Shown: positions 1-5,788, numbered from the stretch's first letter. The stretch: DNA of 6,974 nucleotides from Xanthobacteraceae bacterium (GCA_030043175.1 JASHYD010000193.1:1-6974), one strand, 5' to 3'. The notes: generated by a model from the letters alone, not told the origin. Numbers and translations: made by a program.

Positions 1-210
1 CAGCAGCCGGTGCCAACGGTAGCGTTTGTCAACGCCAGGTCGGCCGCTGCCTCGCAGCGCGCTGTGGGTGCATTCCGCAGGGGCCTCGGCGAAACTGGAT
101 ACGTCGAGGACCGAAATGTAACAGTAGAGTACCACTGGCTGGACTCACGATCGGCATGGAGACGCACTTTGGGCGCGCAGCAATCAACGCGGGAGAATGG
201 CTTACGCTAG
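1..210 (+). pseudogene. ABC transporter substrate-binding protein, N-terminal remnant
   Basis: The reading frame is open from base 1 and ends at a stop at 208-210. The first 45 or so codons read like the start of the mature part of a COG2984-type (ABC_sub_bind) periplasmic binding protein: a QQP that normally follows the signal peptide, a first beta strand (TVAFVNARS), then AFRRGLGETGYVEDRNVTVEY, of which GLGETGYVE is a hallmark of the rhizobial members. Such proteins deliver a ligand to an inner-membrane ABC permease and are about 320 residues long. Here the resemblance stops near base 146 (after HWLD), and the following 20 codons look unrelated. No continuation is visible in the other frames. 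The signal peptide would lie left of the window. The likely explanation is a gene truncated by deletion or recombination. I am fairly sure of the family and of the truncation, but not of the ligand. Confidence 0.7.
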
Positions 211-401
211 CGTGGATTACCACGGAACGAAATTTGCCTGACAACCAACGCACTTGGAGGACTCGTTTGACTCAATCGCAATGCTGCGTTCGTCAGCCAA
301 AATGGTGCACTGATAGTGGATTTGCGCTACTGCTCTTTGTCCGTTGCCTGAATCTCTGTCATTCGCCAATCCAGGTGATCGATACAAGAAACGCCTGGTA
401 A

Positions 402-779
402 ATGCGGATTTCTTGCCACTATCAGGTTTTTGATGGTTCTCACGCGAGATGTCCTGTGTGCCATTTGACATCGCTCCAGTGGAGCTGTCGGAACGCCGAT
501 TCGGCTACGAGGTGGAACGACGTTCGCATTTTGATTCATGTTCGTTCACCCGGAGATTCACTTACGTTCTTTCACTTTCAGGCCAATTCCGCTACGTGGA
601 GATCCAGGCTAGGGCTTATCGGGCTACTTGGATTTCTAGTTTGGTCGGTCGGTATCGGGATCTTATTTCTTATATACGGGCACTGTCCTAAGTCCGATCA
701 TACAAACTCCTCCGTTTCGCCTCGTCGCAATGGTCGGATCGGAGATTTCACCACGAGTCGTAATCGCGCAGCGAAGTAA
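402..779 (+). CDS. Doubtful small ORF with one membrane segment
   Basis: This is a 125-residue open frame that I do not recognise. It has one strongly hydrophobic stretch at about residues 70-92 (LGLIGLLGFLVWSVG then IGILFLIY), preceded by basic residues, which would predict a single-pass inner-membrane protein with its N-terminus inside. The N-terminal part carries cysteines at 5, 17, 20 and 29, including CPVC, loosely reminiscent of a zinc ribbon. Against a real gene: no ribosome binding site precedes the ATG, codon third positions are AT-rich compared with the neighbours, and the end overlaps a possible gene remnant on the other strand. It may be chance, or an AT-richer import that has decayed. 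Confidence 0.18.
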   Translation: MRISCHYQVFDGSHARCPVCHLTSLQWSCRNADSATRWNDVRILIHVRSPGDSLTFFHFQANSATWRSRLGLIGLLGFLVWSVGIGILFLIYGHCPKSDHTNSSVSPRRNGRIGDFTTSRNRAAK

Positions 780-849
780 GTTCCGCGCGACTGGCGGCGA
801 TCCACTCCGGATAACCCATCGCAGCCCAACGGTTGAGTTGGAAATTCAC
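748..849 (-). pseudogene. Possible N-terminal remnant of an alpha/beta hydrolase
   Basis: On the minus strand, 33 codons from a GTG at 847-849 to a TGA at 748-750 read as a plausible protein start: VNFQLNRWAAMGYPEW, then IAASRAELTSLRDYDSW. The FQLNRW opening followed by an amphipathic segment and a D-Y-x-x-W motif resembles, from memory, the N-terminus of some rhizobial alpha/beta hydrolases of around 250-300 residues. The frame is closed upstream by a stop and nothing catalytic follows, so if the reading is right only a scrap remains. It overlaps the end of the doubtful plus-strand ORF. This is recognition by eye over a short stretch and could be coincidence. Confidence 0.25.
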
Positions 850-1016
850 GCTGACACCGGGAGCTCATACCAGCCGACATAGAGTGTTTTGGGGGCGGTC
901 GCGCGGCGGCGCTACTGCCGTTCCGGCGTCGGACCCGACGGCGGACTCAATCACGCGTACACGGTGATTTTGACGGCACGCCGAACGCGCCAGCCTTAAA
1001 GGCACCATGGACTTGC

Positions 1017-1044
1017 TTGACATTAGTAACCAACCGGTTACGAT
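1017..1044 (+). promoter_or_regulatory. Promoter of the arsR-type operon
   Basis: A perfect sigma-70 -35 box TTGACA lies at 1017-1022. After a 16-base spacer comes TACGAT at 1039-1044, which matches the -10 consensus at four of six positions including the key first, second and last bases. Transcription would start about 6-7 bases later, at 1050-1052, on or beside the start codon at 1051. No Shine-Dalgarno sequence precedes that ATG, so the mRNA is probably leaderless. Confidence 0.6.
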
Positions 1045-1057
1045 AACCCAATGGTTA
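1026..1057. promoter_or_regulatory. Doubled palindromic operator, probable ArsR autoregulatory site
   Basis: Two copies of TAACC-N4-GGTTA occur at 1027-1040 and 1044-1057, spaced by 3 bases, so the unit repeats every 17 bases. The first copy extends to GTAACC-N4-GGTTAC at 1026-1041. The inner half-sites also form GGTTA-CGA-TAACC at 1036-1048. The array covers the end of the spacer, the -10 box, the predicted transcription start and the first codons of the repressor gene. That is where a winged-helix ArsR dimer would block its own promoter. The symmetry is seen directly; the binding partner is inferred from position. Confidence 0.65.
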
Positions 1058-1380
1058 CATTAAACCGCAAGCGCCATGAGGCGGTCTTTCGGGCAATCGC
1101 GGATCCGACGCGGCGCAAGATTCTCGGAATGCTACGCGGCCGCCCCTACAGCGTCGGCGAGATCGCCGCAAACTTCCGCTCCAGTCGGCCGGCGATTTCC
1201 AAGCACCTGCGCATGCTGCGTGCAGTCGGTCTGGTCGCCACGACGCAGAGGGGCACCGTACGAATCTGCGCGCTCAATGCCGAGCCGCTGCGCGCGGTGA
1301 GCGATTGGGTTAGCGACTACGAGGCATACTGGGGCAACACCTTGCAAAGCCTGAAACGCTATGTCGAGGACGAGCGATGA
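1051..1380 (+). CDS. ArsR-family winged-helix transcriptional repressor
   Basis: A 109-residue cytoplasmic DNA-binding protein of usual length for the family. It opens with the typical helix FRAIADPTRRKILGML (residues 13-28). The helix-turn-helix follows at about 34-58 (SVGEIAANF, then SRPAISKHLRMLRAVGLV) with the recognition helix around AISKHL, and then a beta wing at about 62-76 (VATTQRGTVRICAL). It lacks the metal-binding ELCVCDL motif of true arsenic/cadmium sensors; its only cysteine is at residue 73. The ligand is therefore unknown and the resistance name should not be used. It is the subgroup commonly paired with SRPBCC genes, and its TGA overlaps the downstream ATG. The start at 1051 lacks a ribosome binding site, but the family N-terminus begins here and the promoter predicts a leaderless message. 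It probably represses its own operon through the palindromes at 1026-1057. Confidence 0.93.
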   Translation: MVTLNRKRHEAVFRAIADPTRRKILGMLRGRPYSVGEIAANFRSSRPAISKHLRMLRAVGLVATTQRGTVRICALNAEPLRAVSDWVSDYEAYWGNTLQSLKRYVEDER

Positions 1381-1814
1381 CGCCAATTGGTGCGGACGAA
1401 ACCGTCATTCAGGAAATAACCATCAAAGCTCCAGCCAGGCGAATATTTGAGGCGCTGACCAATCCTGAGCAGCGCAAGACGTGGTGGGGCTCCGAAGGTC
1501 GTTTTCACACCACGCACGTTGAATCCGATCTGCGGGTTGGTGGCAAATGGAGGATGAGCGGCACCGGCTTCGGTAGGCCTTTCACCCTCAAAGGAGAATA
1601 TCAAACGATCGAGCCGCCTCACGTGCTCGCCTTCACCTGGCTGCCAGACTGGCAGCAAAATCCAACGGAAACGCTTGTGCGCTTCGATCTGACTGAAAAG
1701 GACGAGTTCACAACCGTTCGCCTGACGCATTCGGGTCTCACGCCTGAAGGCTTGCAGGCGCATAAAGGCTGGCCGCAAATTCTCGTGTGGCTACGGGGTT
1801 ACGTCGAGCATTAA
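1377..1814 (+). CDS. SRPBCC (AHSA1/START-like) domain protein
   Basis: A 145-residue soluble protein of the activator-of-Hsp90-ATPase-homolog branch of the SRPBCC fold, a helix-grip domain with a deep hydrophobic pocket. Family landmarks occur in order: ITIKAPARRIFEALTNPEQ then WW (14-37), the D-L-R-V-G-G-K-W-R-M turn (51-60), LKGEYQTIEPPHVLAFTW (71-88), and VRLTHSGL followed by HKGW near the C-terminal helix (114-132). The length is normal. The ATG overlaps the stop of the ArsR gene (ATGA at 1377-1380), with GAGGA at 1366-1370 six bases upstream, so the two are translationally coupled. In such pairs the SRPBCC protein is thought to bind or process a small hydrophobic molecule related to what the repressor senses. 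That is family-level inference; no substrate can be read from the sequence. Confidence 0.92.
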   Translation: MTPIGADETVIQEITIKAPARRIFEALTNPEQRKTWWGSEGRFHTTHVESDLRVGGKWRMSGTGFGRPFTLKGEYQTIEPPHVLAFTWLPDWQQNPTETLVRFDLTEKDEFTTVRLTHSGLTPEGLQAHKGWPQILVWLRGYVEH

Positions 1815-1880
1815 AAAAGTGCAACGCCTTGCCCGTGTTCCAGCCTTCATGGACTAGCGACTAGCGTTATGGAAGGGGTC

Positions 1881-2322
1881 ATGCCAGTTGCACCGCCAAC
1901 AACAGTAAACGTCCGCTACATGGTCCACGACGACGATGCTGCAATCGCGTGGTATACGAAACAACTCGGCTTCACTGTTCTCTCAAACGCCGCACCGGCG
2001 TTCGCAGACGTCACGCTTGGATCGCTGCGGTTATTGCTGAGCGGACCGACCAGCTCAGCCGGGCGGCCCATGCCTGATGGCGCTCGCCCCGAAGCTGGTG
2101 GCTGGAAACGTCCATCTTATCGTGGATGATCTTCAGGGCGAGGTCGCACGGTTGCGTGCCGCCGGCGCGCAGTTCCGCAACGACATTGTGAACGGACCGG
2201 GCGGCACGCAAATTCTTCTGAGAGATCCTTCCGAGAACCTGGTGGAGCTGTTTCAGCCGGCCCCCACCAATAGCACGACGCTACCAAGTCGCCCGAAATC
2301 GGTACAATCAACCACCGCCTAA
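1881..2322 (+). pseudogene. VOC-family (glyoxalase/dioxygenase fold) protein, frameshifted
   Basis: The N-terminal half (MPVAPPTTVNVRYMVHD, then AAIAWYTKQLGFTVL and ADVTLGSLRLLLSGP) is in one frame through W and K-R codons at 2103-2111, then hits TGA at 2127-2129. The C-terminal half (HLIVDDLQGEVARLRAAGAQF, then GPGGTQILLRDPSENLVELF) resumes at 2113 in the next frame and ends at 2320-2322. Together they make one normal VOC domain of about 146 residues, so two bases were lost, or one gained, at about 2111-2113. VOC proteins are metal enzymes (glyoxalase I, dioxygenases) or drug-binding proteins; which one is not visible here. The start is set by GGAAGGGG at 1871-1878 before ATG 1881; an in-frame ATG at 1869 lies within or before this signal. 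It stands 66 bases after the SRPBCC gene in the same direction, a frequent association. Unless the frameshift is a sequence error, only a half domain is made. Confidence 0.85.
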
Positions 2323-3000
2323 AACGCACGGGCGGCCGGATGCGTGGTGGGAGATTGGTTCGCAGTCGACAGCGTCGACATTGCAGGCTGCGATTGCGAC
2401 TGCGCGACTTGGCGGCGGGTGTGGGGGACGGCTCCGGCGACGGCGCTGCTGACTTCGCGCGCGCTGCTGGCGCCCCGCCGTGGCGCCTGCTTGGGCGCGG
2501 GTGCCACCAAGCAGATCGGCCCAGGTGAGCGCCATTAATTCGAGGACGCTGCCGATGAGACGAGGTGACGTCCGCTGACCCCGATGAATTTGAGGCCTTT
2601 GCCCCTGCTTTCGTCGACGGGGCTGCCGTCGCGCTCGGCTTTGGTACGGGCGTCGCTAATGGCGATCTGCCGTGGACCCAGCTCGGACTGTGCCGCGTGA
2701 CGCCGGCATCCGCAGTTGCACCGATTGGCGGGTTGTTGCGACTACACGCGGCAGCCGCGGGAATCAAAAATCCCCGATTCGACCTGATAGGCAGCGCCGA
2801 TTGTGCTCGTCGCCTGGCACAACCGTTGGCTTGGCGCAGCGGCTTTGTACGTTGCTTGCCAACATGTGTCTTCAAAGCAACACTTTGCGTCCACCGCAAG
2901 GTTTTACGTCATTATGTCATCCAGCTGTCATGGCGGCATTTCTAAGATCGGCCCGTGATCACTGGGGGGGCCTCGGTCCTCGAGCGCCCGCATATTTGAG
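2323..3000. other. GC-rich gap upstream of the porin, no recognised gene
   Basis: Long open frames exist on both strands, including a 260-codon minus-strand frame that runs back through the VOC gene and a plus-strand frame from a GTG at 2565 to 2945. None has family features. The minus frame is Arg/Ser/Pro/Ala-rich, the composition expected of an antisense shadow in GC-rich DNA. The GTG frame has acceptable third-position GC at first but degenerates after about residue 75. Short repeats (GCGCTGCTG at 2443-2451 and 2461-2469) look like composition effects. The last 150 bases, less GC-rich, probably hold the porin promoter and leader, but I could not pick a convincing -35/-10 pair. Confidence 0.45.
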
Positions 3001-3002
3001 GA
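2998..3002 (+). promoter_or_regulatory. Ribosome binding site of the porin gene
   Basis: GAGGA stands seven bases before the ATG at 3010. It supports that start, which is immediately followed by a good signal peptide. Confidence 0.7.
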
Positions 3003-3009
3003 CTGCGCG

Positions 3010-4506
3010 ATGACTATTGCGTCGACCAGAAGGAAACTGCCCATTTTAATGTTCGGCGCGACGATGGTAGCCGGGGGCGCCGGGGCGGTGTATGCGGCGG
3101 ACGTGGACACGATGGTGACAAAGGCGCCGGTCCTGAAGGCGGCGCCCGCACCGACGACCTGCAGCGACATTGCGAGCTTCTTCCTGACGGATTGCCAGCT
3201 CTCCTGGTATGGTGTGCGGTTCTACGGCACGATCGACGTCGGCGCTGGCTACCAGACCAATGGCGCTCCGCTTGACAAGTTCTTCCCCACCGGCGCGTCG
3301 TACTTCATCCAAAAGATGAACCGGCAGGCGATGTGGGGCCTCGCGCCCAATGCGCTCAGCCAGTCGAACGTCGGCGTCCAGATCACCGAACCGCTCGGCG
3401 GTGCCGGCTGGAAGTTCGTTGGCCAGTTCGATTTCGGCTTCGATCCCTTTACGGGGCAGTTCGCCAGCGGCCCGGGTTCGCTGGTGGACCAATTTGGCAA
3501 GCCGGTCAACCAGCAGACCACTGCCGCCGATTCCGGCCGCAACGGTACGTGGTACAACGGCCAGCTCTTCGCCGGCGTCAGCAACGACACATATGGCACT
3601 CTGACGGCTGGCCGTCAGAACTCGCTCACCCTGGACGGCGTCCTCGCGTACGACCCGATGGGCGGCGCCTACGCCTTCTCGCCGATCGGCTTCTCTGGAA
3701 AGGTCCCGGGCGGCGGCAACACGGAAGACACCCGGTATAACGAATCGGTGAAATACCGCGTCAACATCAGTAACTTCCGGTTTGGGGCGATCGTCGAATA
3801 TGGCGGCGCCGACCTCGGCAACGGCGCGGGGCAGGCGTTCGAGGCTTCGGGTGGCGGCGACTTCCAGGTCGGCCCCGGCATCTTCTCGTTCGACGCCATC
3901 GGCGGCTACATGAAGGACGCGGTGAACCTCGGCCTGGGCAACAATCCTGCGCTCGGTCCTGCACCGCCGTCGGGGACCAATAACGCCCTTTCGGCGACGA
4001 TTTCCAACAACACGAACGTGATGTTGCTTGCGAAATACACCGTCGACAAGCTCAAGCTGTACGCGGGCTATGAGTGGGTCCACTACGCTCCGAGCGACGA
4101 TTTCGCCAGTTTCCGCACGGATTTCACCGTTTTGGACAACGCGAATACGGGGTTCAACCCTGTCACGGTCTTCGCCAATCAACAGGACCAGATCTTCCAC
4201 GTGTTCTGGGCCGGCGCGAAATACTCCATCACCGCCTCGCTGGATGTCATTGGCGCATATTACGAATACCTTCAGAGCAACGCGGCCAACGCGGTCTCGG
4301 CTGGCTGCTTCACCAAGGGCTTGACCGCCAGCTCGTCATGCTCCGGCACGATGAACGCGGCCTCCGTCGTGCTCGACTGGCGGTTCGCGCCGAAGTGGGA
4401 CACCTACATCGGCACGTTCTGGTCGGAGACGAGCGGCGGCCTGAATGCCGGCTTTCTCGCCCGCGACAATATCGCCACCACGGGCGGCGTCCGCTTCCGC
4501 TTCTGA
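3010..4506 (+). CDS. Outer-membrane porin, Bradyrhizobium type
   Basis: A 498-residue precursor of a general diffusion porin, a trimeric beta barrel that lets small solutes cross the outer membrane. The signal peptide is clear: basic start (STRRK, residues 5-9), hydrophobic core (LPILMFGATMV), and a signal peptidase I site near AVYA/AD (about 29-31). The mature start carries the short Lys/Pro/Ala linker (KAPVLKAAPAP) and a cysteine pair at 51 and 62, then the first strand WYGVRFYGTIDVGAGYQTNG. Alternating aromatic strands run throughout, and the protein ends in VRFRF with the terminal Phe needed for BAM-complex recognition. A second cysteine pair lies at 433 and 444 in a probable outer loop; both pairs could form disulfides. 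Length and layout fit the Bradyrhizobium/Rhodopseudomonas porins, of which there are often several copies per genome. It appears monocistronic, with its own ribosome binding site and a terminator 30 bases downstream. Codon use is strongly GC-biased, as for a well expressed native gene. Confidence 0.95.
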   Translation: MTIASTRRKLPILMFGATMVAGGAGAVYAADVDTMVTKAPVLKAAPAPTTCSDIASFFLTDCQLSWYGVRFYGTIDVGAGYQTNGAPLDKFFPTGASYFIQKMNRQAMWGLAPNALSQSNVGVQITEPLGGAGWKFVGQFDFGFDPFTGQFASGPGSLVDQFGKPVNQQTTAADSGRNGTWYNGQLFAGVSNDTYGTLTAGRQNSLTLDGVLAYDPMGGAYAFSPIGFSGKVPGGGNTEDTRYNESVKYRVNISNFRFGAIVEYGGADLGNGAGQAFEASGGGDFQVGPGIFSFDAIGGYMKDAVNLGLGNNPALGPAPPSGTNNALSATISNNTNVMLLAKYTVDKLKLYAGYEWVHYAPSDDFASFRTDFTVLDNANTGFNPVTVFANQQDQIFHVFWAGAKYSITASLDVIGAYYEYLQSNAANAVSAGCFTKGLTASSSCSGTMNAASVVLDWRFAPKWDTYIGTFWSETSGGLNAGFLARDNIATTGGVRFRF

Positions 4507-4536
4507 GCCGCTCGTCAAATCACTTTTGCAGTGGGA

Positions 4537-4569
4537 AGTCGCCGGGCTCGTGTCCCGGCGGCTGGTTTT
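4537..4569 (+). terminator. Rho-independent terminator after the porin
   Basis: The arms CGCCGGG (4540-4546) and CCCGGCG (4554-4560) pair perfectly around a 7-base loop. The stem extends to 10 pairs, 4537-4546 with 4554-4563, through one G-T wobble. A short T run (GGTTTTG) follows. The stem is strong and lies 30 bases past the porin stop; the T tract is only four long, so termination may be partial. Confidence 0.6.
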
Positions 4570-4617
4570 GGGAGGAGTGCTGCCAACGATCGTTGCGATT
4601 CCAAGGTGGACAAGGAC

Positions 4618-4869
4618 ATGCCAGGATCGCGCGAGTATGATCCACCGGAGCATGAGGGCACCATCTTCGGGCTATCCGACACCAAACGTAGTCCTAAAAT
4701 CGCCCGGATCAATCAGCGAAAGCCGCGTCTCGAACTGCTGCTGGCCACCGCTCGCGCTGTCGCGGAGTTCGATGTGCTGATGAGGGTGTTGCGTTTGTGG
4801 TGTTTGTGGTGTGGCATCCATGACGCGACGGTGCACAGCCCTTGTCCGCGACTGCTTCTAGCGGTGTGA
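4618..4869 (+). CDS. Hypothetical small protein, unrecognised
   Basis: A possible 83-residue protein (MPGSREYDPPEHEGTIFGLS, then a basic stretch TKRSPKIARINQRKPRLEL and a helix LLLATARAVAEFDVLMRVL). I do not recognise it. Third-position GC is moderately high through the first 60 codons, as for a real gene. The frame then crosses a 9-base tandem repeat (4794-4811, encoding LWC-LWC), after which it looks like non-coding sequence. The ribosome binding site is weak (AAGG two bases before the ATG); a GTG at 4606 in the same frame is an alternative start. The longer version starting at 4531 would run through the terminator and is unlikely. It could be a small native gene with a decayed end, or chance. 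Confidence 0.25.
   Translation: MPGSREYDPPEHEGTIFGLSDTKRSPKIARINQRKPRLELLLATARAVAEFDVLMRVLRLWCLWCGIHDATVHSPCPRLLLAV
4794..4811. repeat. 9-base tandem duplication
   Basis: TTTGTGGTG occurs twice in direct succession (4794-4802 and 4803-4811). It keeps the surrounding frame open and gives a doubled L-W-C in the small ORF. It is probably a slippage duplication. Confidence 0.6.
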
Positions 4870-5052
4870 CGTTCATCACAGGAACTTATGGGTCTAGAGG
4901 TTCCGAACGGCATCCCCAGGGCTCGGGCCCCCACTCCTGTGCAGAAACCTCCGCTCGCTGGCGCGAAGTTGAAAGTCACTCACTCAGAATTGCCGCTGAG
5001 AAATGCCGAGGAGACGCCCATTCGTCCGCCACCCTTGGCTGCCGATCTTCCA
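4870..5052. other. Unassigned sequence downstream of the recombinase
   Basis: Open frames here on both strands show no family features. A small inverted repeat CTCAG-N8-CTGAG lies at 4983-5000, about 50 bases beyond the recombinase stop on its downstream side, but it has no T tract and is weak as a terminator. The segment could be the rest of a mobile element that carried the recombinase; I could not identify a transposon end. Confidence 0.3.
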
Positions 5053-5689
5053 TTACATGCCCCACGCATCCAACGCTGCCAACGCACCCTGCGGGTCCTG
5101 CTTCAATCTGAAGACCGGCTGCTTGGACAAGCTTTCCGCCTCGGCAATGACTGATAGGCTCGGCGGGCTGGCTCTGTCGAGAGCAAGCCTGATGCGGTCG
5201 AATGTAGCCCTGTCGTAGGACGGCTTGCGTCCCAGGTATGCGTTGGGCTGCGCTCGGCGCTTATGGTCGATGCCAGCGCGTTGGGCAGACTTGGTTGCCT
5301 CAGCCTGTGCCTGCGCCGTGGCTGCCATGAACGCGATGAGCGCGTCGCGGACGGCCTGTCGCATCGGGTCCGTGGTTGCCATCGAACGTCATGCCGTTGA
5401 TGACCGTCTTGACGATGACTCCGCGGCGCATGAACTCCCGGATCGTGTCCACCACGTCGGTGTAGTTACGCCCAAGGCGGTCAACCCAGCGCACGACCAG
5501 CGTGTCGCCAGTGCGCAGCATGTCGAACAGGCGCTTGCCTCGGGACGTTCGGCGAGCCTTGTTGCTCATGCCGCTGATACCTTCGTCGGCGACCACCTTA
5601 TCGATTTTGAATCCGGCTCGCTCAGCCTGGGTGCGTTGGTGGGCAGTGGTCTGTTCACTGGTGGATACACGGGCGTAGAAGACGATCAT
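5053..5689 (-). pseudogene. Serine recombinase (resolvase/invertase family), frameshifted
   Basis: From ATG at 5687-5689 the frame encodes the resolvase catalytic domain: IVFYARVSTSEQ with the nucleophilic Ser at residue 9, DEGISG (35-40), then VVRWVDRLGRN (65-75) with the conserved D-R-L-x-R residues, and VIVKTVINGMTFDG (91-104). At 5377/5378 the frame breaks. The continuation ATTDPMRQAVRDALIAFMAA, a basic linker, GRKPSYDR and a C-terminal helix-turn-helix (SLSVIAEAESLSKQPVFRLK) is in another frame to a stop at 5053-5055. The intact protein would be about 213 residues, normal for small resolvases that cut and rejoin DNA at res sites. The break is explained by loss of one GC from a GGCGCA context. 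GGAG nine bases upstream of ATG 5689 supports the start over one at 5725. An internal ATG at 5382 opens the second part, but has no ribosome binding site. Unless it is a sequence error, the enzyme is dead. Confidence 0.92.
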
Positions 5690-5763
5690 AACGCAGAACT
5701 CCGTAACGCAGACGCAACCCGGCAACCCGTGCCGTTGGGCAGCATCTAACCCGTGCGTTACGG
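5689..5763. repeat. Repeat cluster at the recombinase start, possible res site or operator
   Basis: Direct repeats TAACGCAGA lie at 5689-5697, touching the recombinase start codon, and at 5704-5712. CCGTAACGCA at 5701-5710 has a perfect 10-base inverted partner TGCGTTACGG at 5754-5763. Between them AACCCGTGC occurs at 5724-5732 and again at 5748-5756, 24 bases apart. Resolvases bind multiple short repeats immediately upstream of their own gene, where the site also serves autoregulation. The layout fits, but I could not define three standard dimer subsites. Confidence 0.45.
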
Positions 5764-5773
5764 CTATGACGAT

Positions 5774-5788
5774 GAGTCACGTTGACTC
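5774..5788. repeat. Short perfect palindrome in the recombinase/GNAT gap
   Basis: GAGTCA-CGT-TGACTC is a perfect 6-base inverted repeat around a 3-base centre, lying between the recombinase repeat cluster and the promoter candidate of the acetyltransferase gene. It could be a dimeric regulator site for either divergent gene. Nothing further can be said. Confidence 0.35.

Larger units (their letters stand above)
211..1016. other. Gene-poor stretch of about 800 bases
   Basis: No intact recognisable gene is visible on either strand. By eye the base composition of about 210-700 is clearly less GC-rich than the flanking genes, and several short overlapping ORFs in different frames have no family features. 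Two items within it are listed separately: a doubtful membrane ORF at 402-779 and a possible minus-strand remnant at 748-849. I see no tRNA, no CRISPR-like repeat and no insertion-sequence ends. It may be decayed sequence between the broken ABC gene and the ArsR operon. Confidence 0.5.

Noticed and set aside
371..398. Inverted repeat CCAGG ... CCTGG as a hairpin
   Set aside because: Five-base arms with an 18-base loop and no T tract; expected by chance.
927..940. CGTCGG-AC-CCGACG hairpin as a terminator
   Set aside because: The 2-base loop is too tight, there is no T tract and no gene ends just before it on either strand. It reflects local GC-rich repeats.
1051..1380. ArsR protein as an arsenic or metal sensor
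   Set aside because: It lacks the ELCVCDL cysteine motif, has a single cysteine, and no ars genes are nearby. The SRPBCC partner points to a different subgroup.
1852..1865. Tandem GACTAGC before the VOC gene as a regulatory repeat
   Set aside because: Two 7-base copies without symmetry or relation to a promoter; probably slippage.
2117..2899. 260-codon open frame on the minus strand
   Set aside because: It runs antisense through the second half of the VOC gene and has Arg/Ser/Pro-rich low-information composition with no domain or ribosome binding site.
3046..4200. 384-codon open frame on the minus strand
   Set aside because: It lies wholly antisense to the porin in a mirror frame, is rich in Arg, Val, Glu and Ala, and has no family features. 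It is a shadow of GC-biased codon use.
5225..5749. 174-codon plus-strand frame
   Set aside because: It is antisense to the serine recombinase, whose catalytic motifs are unmistakable on the minus strand.
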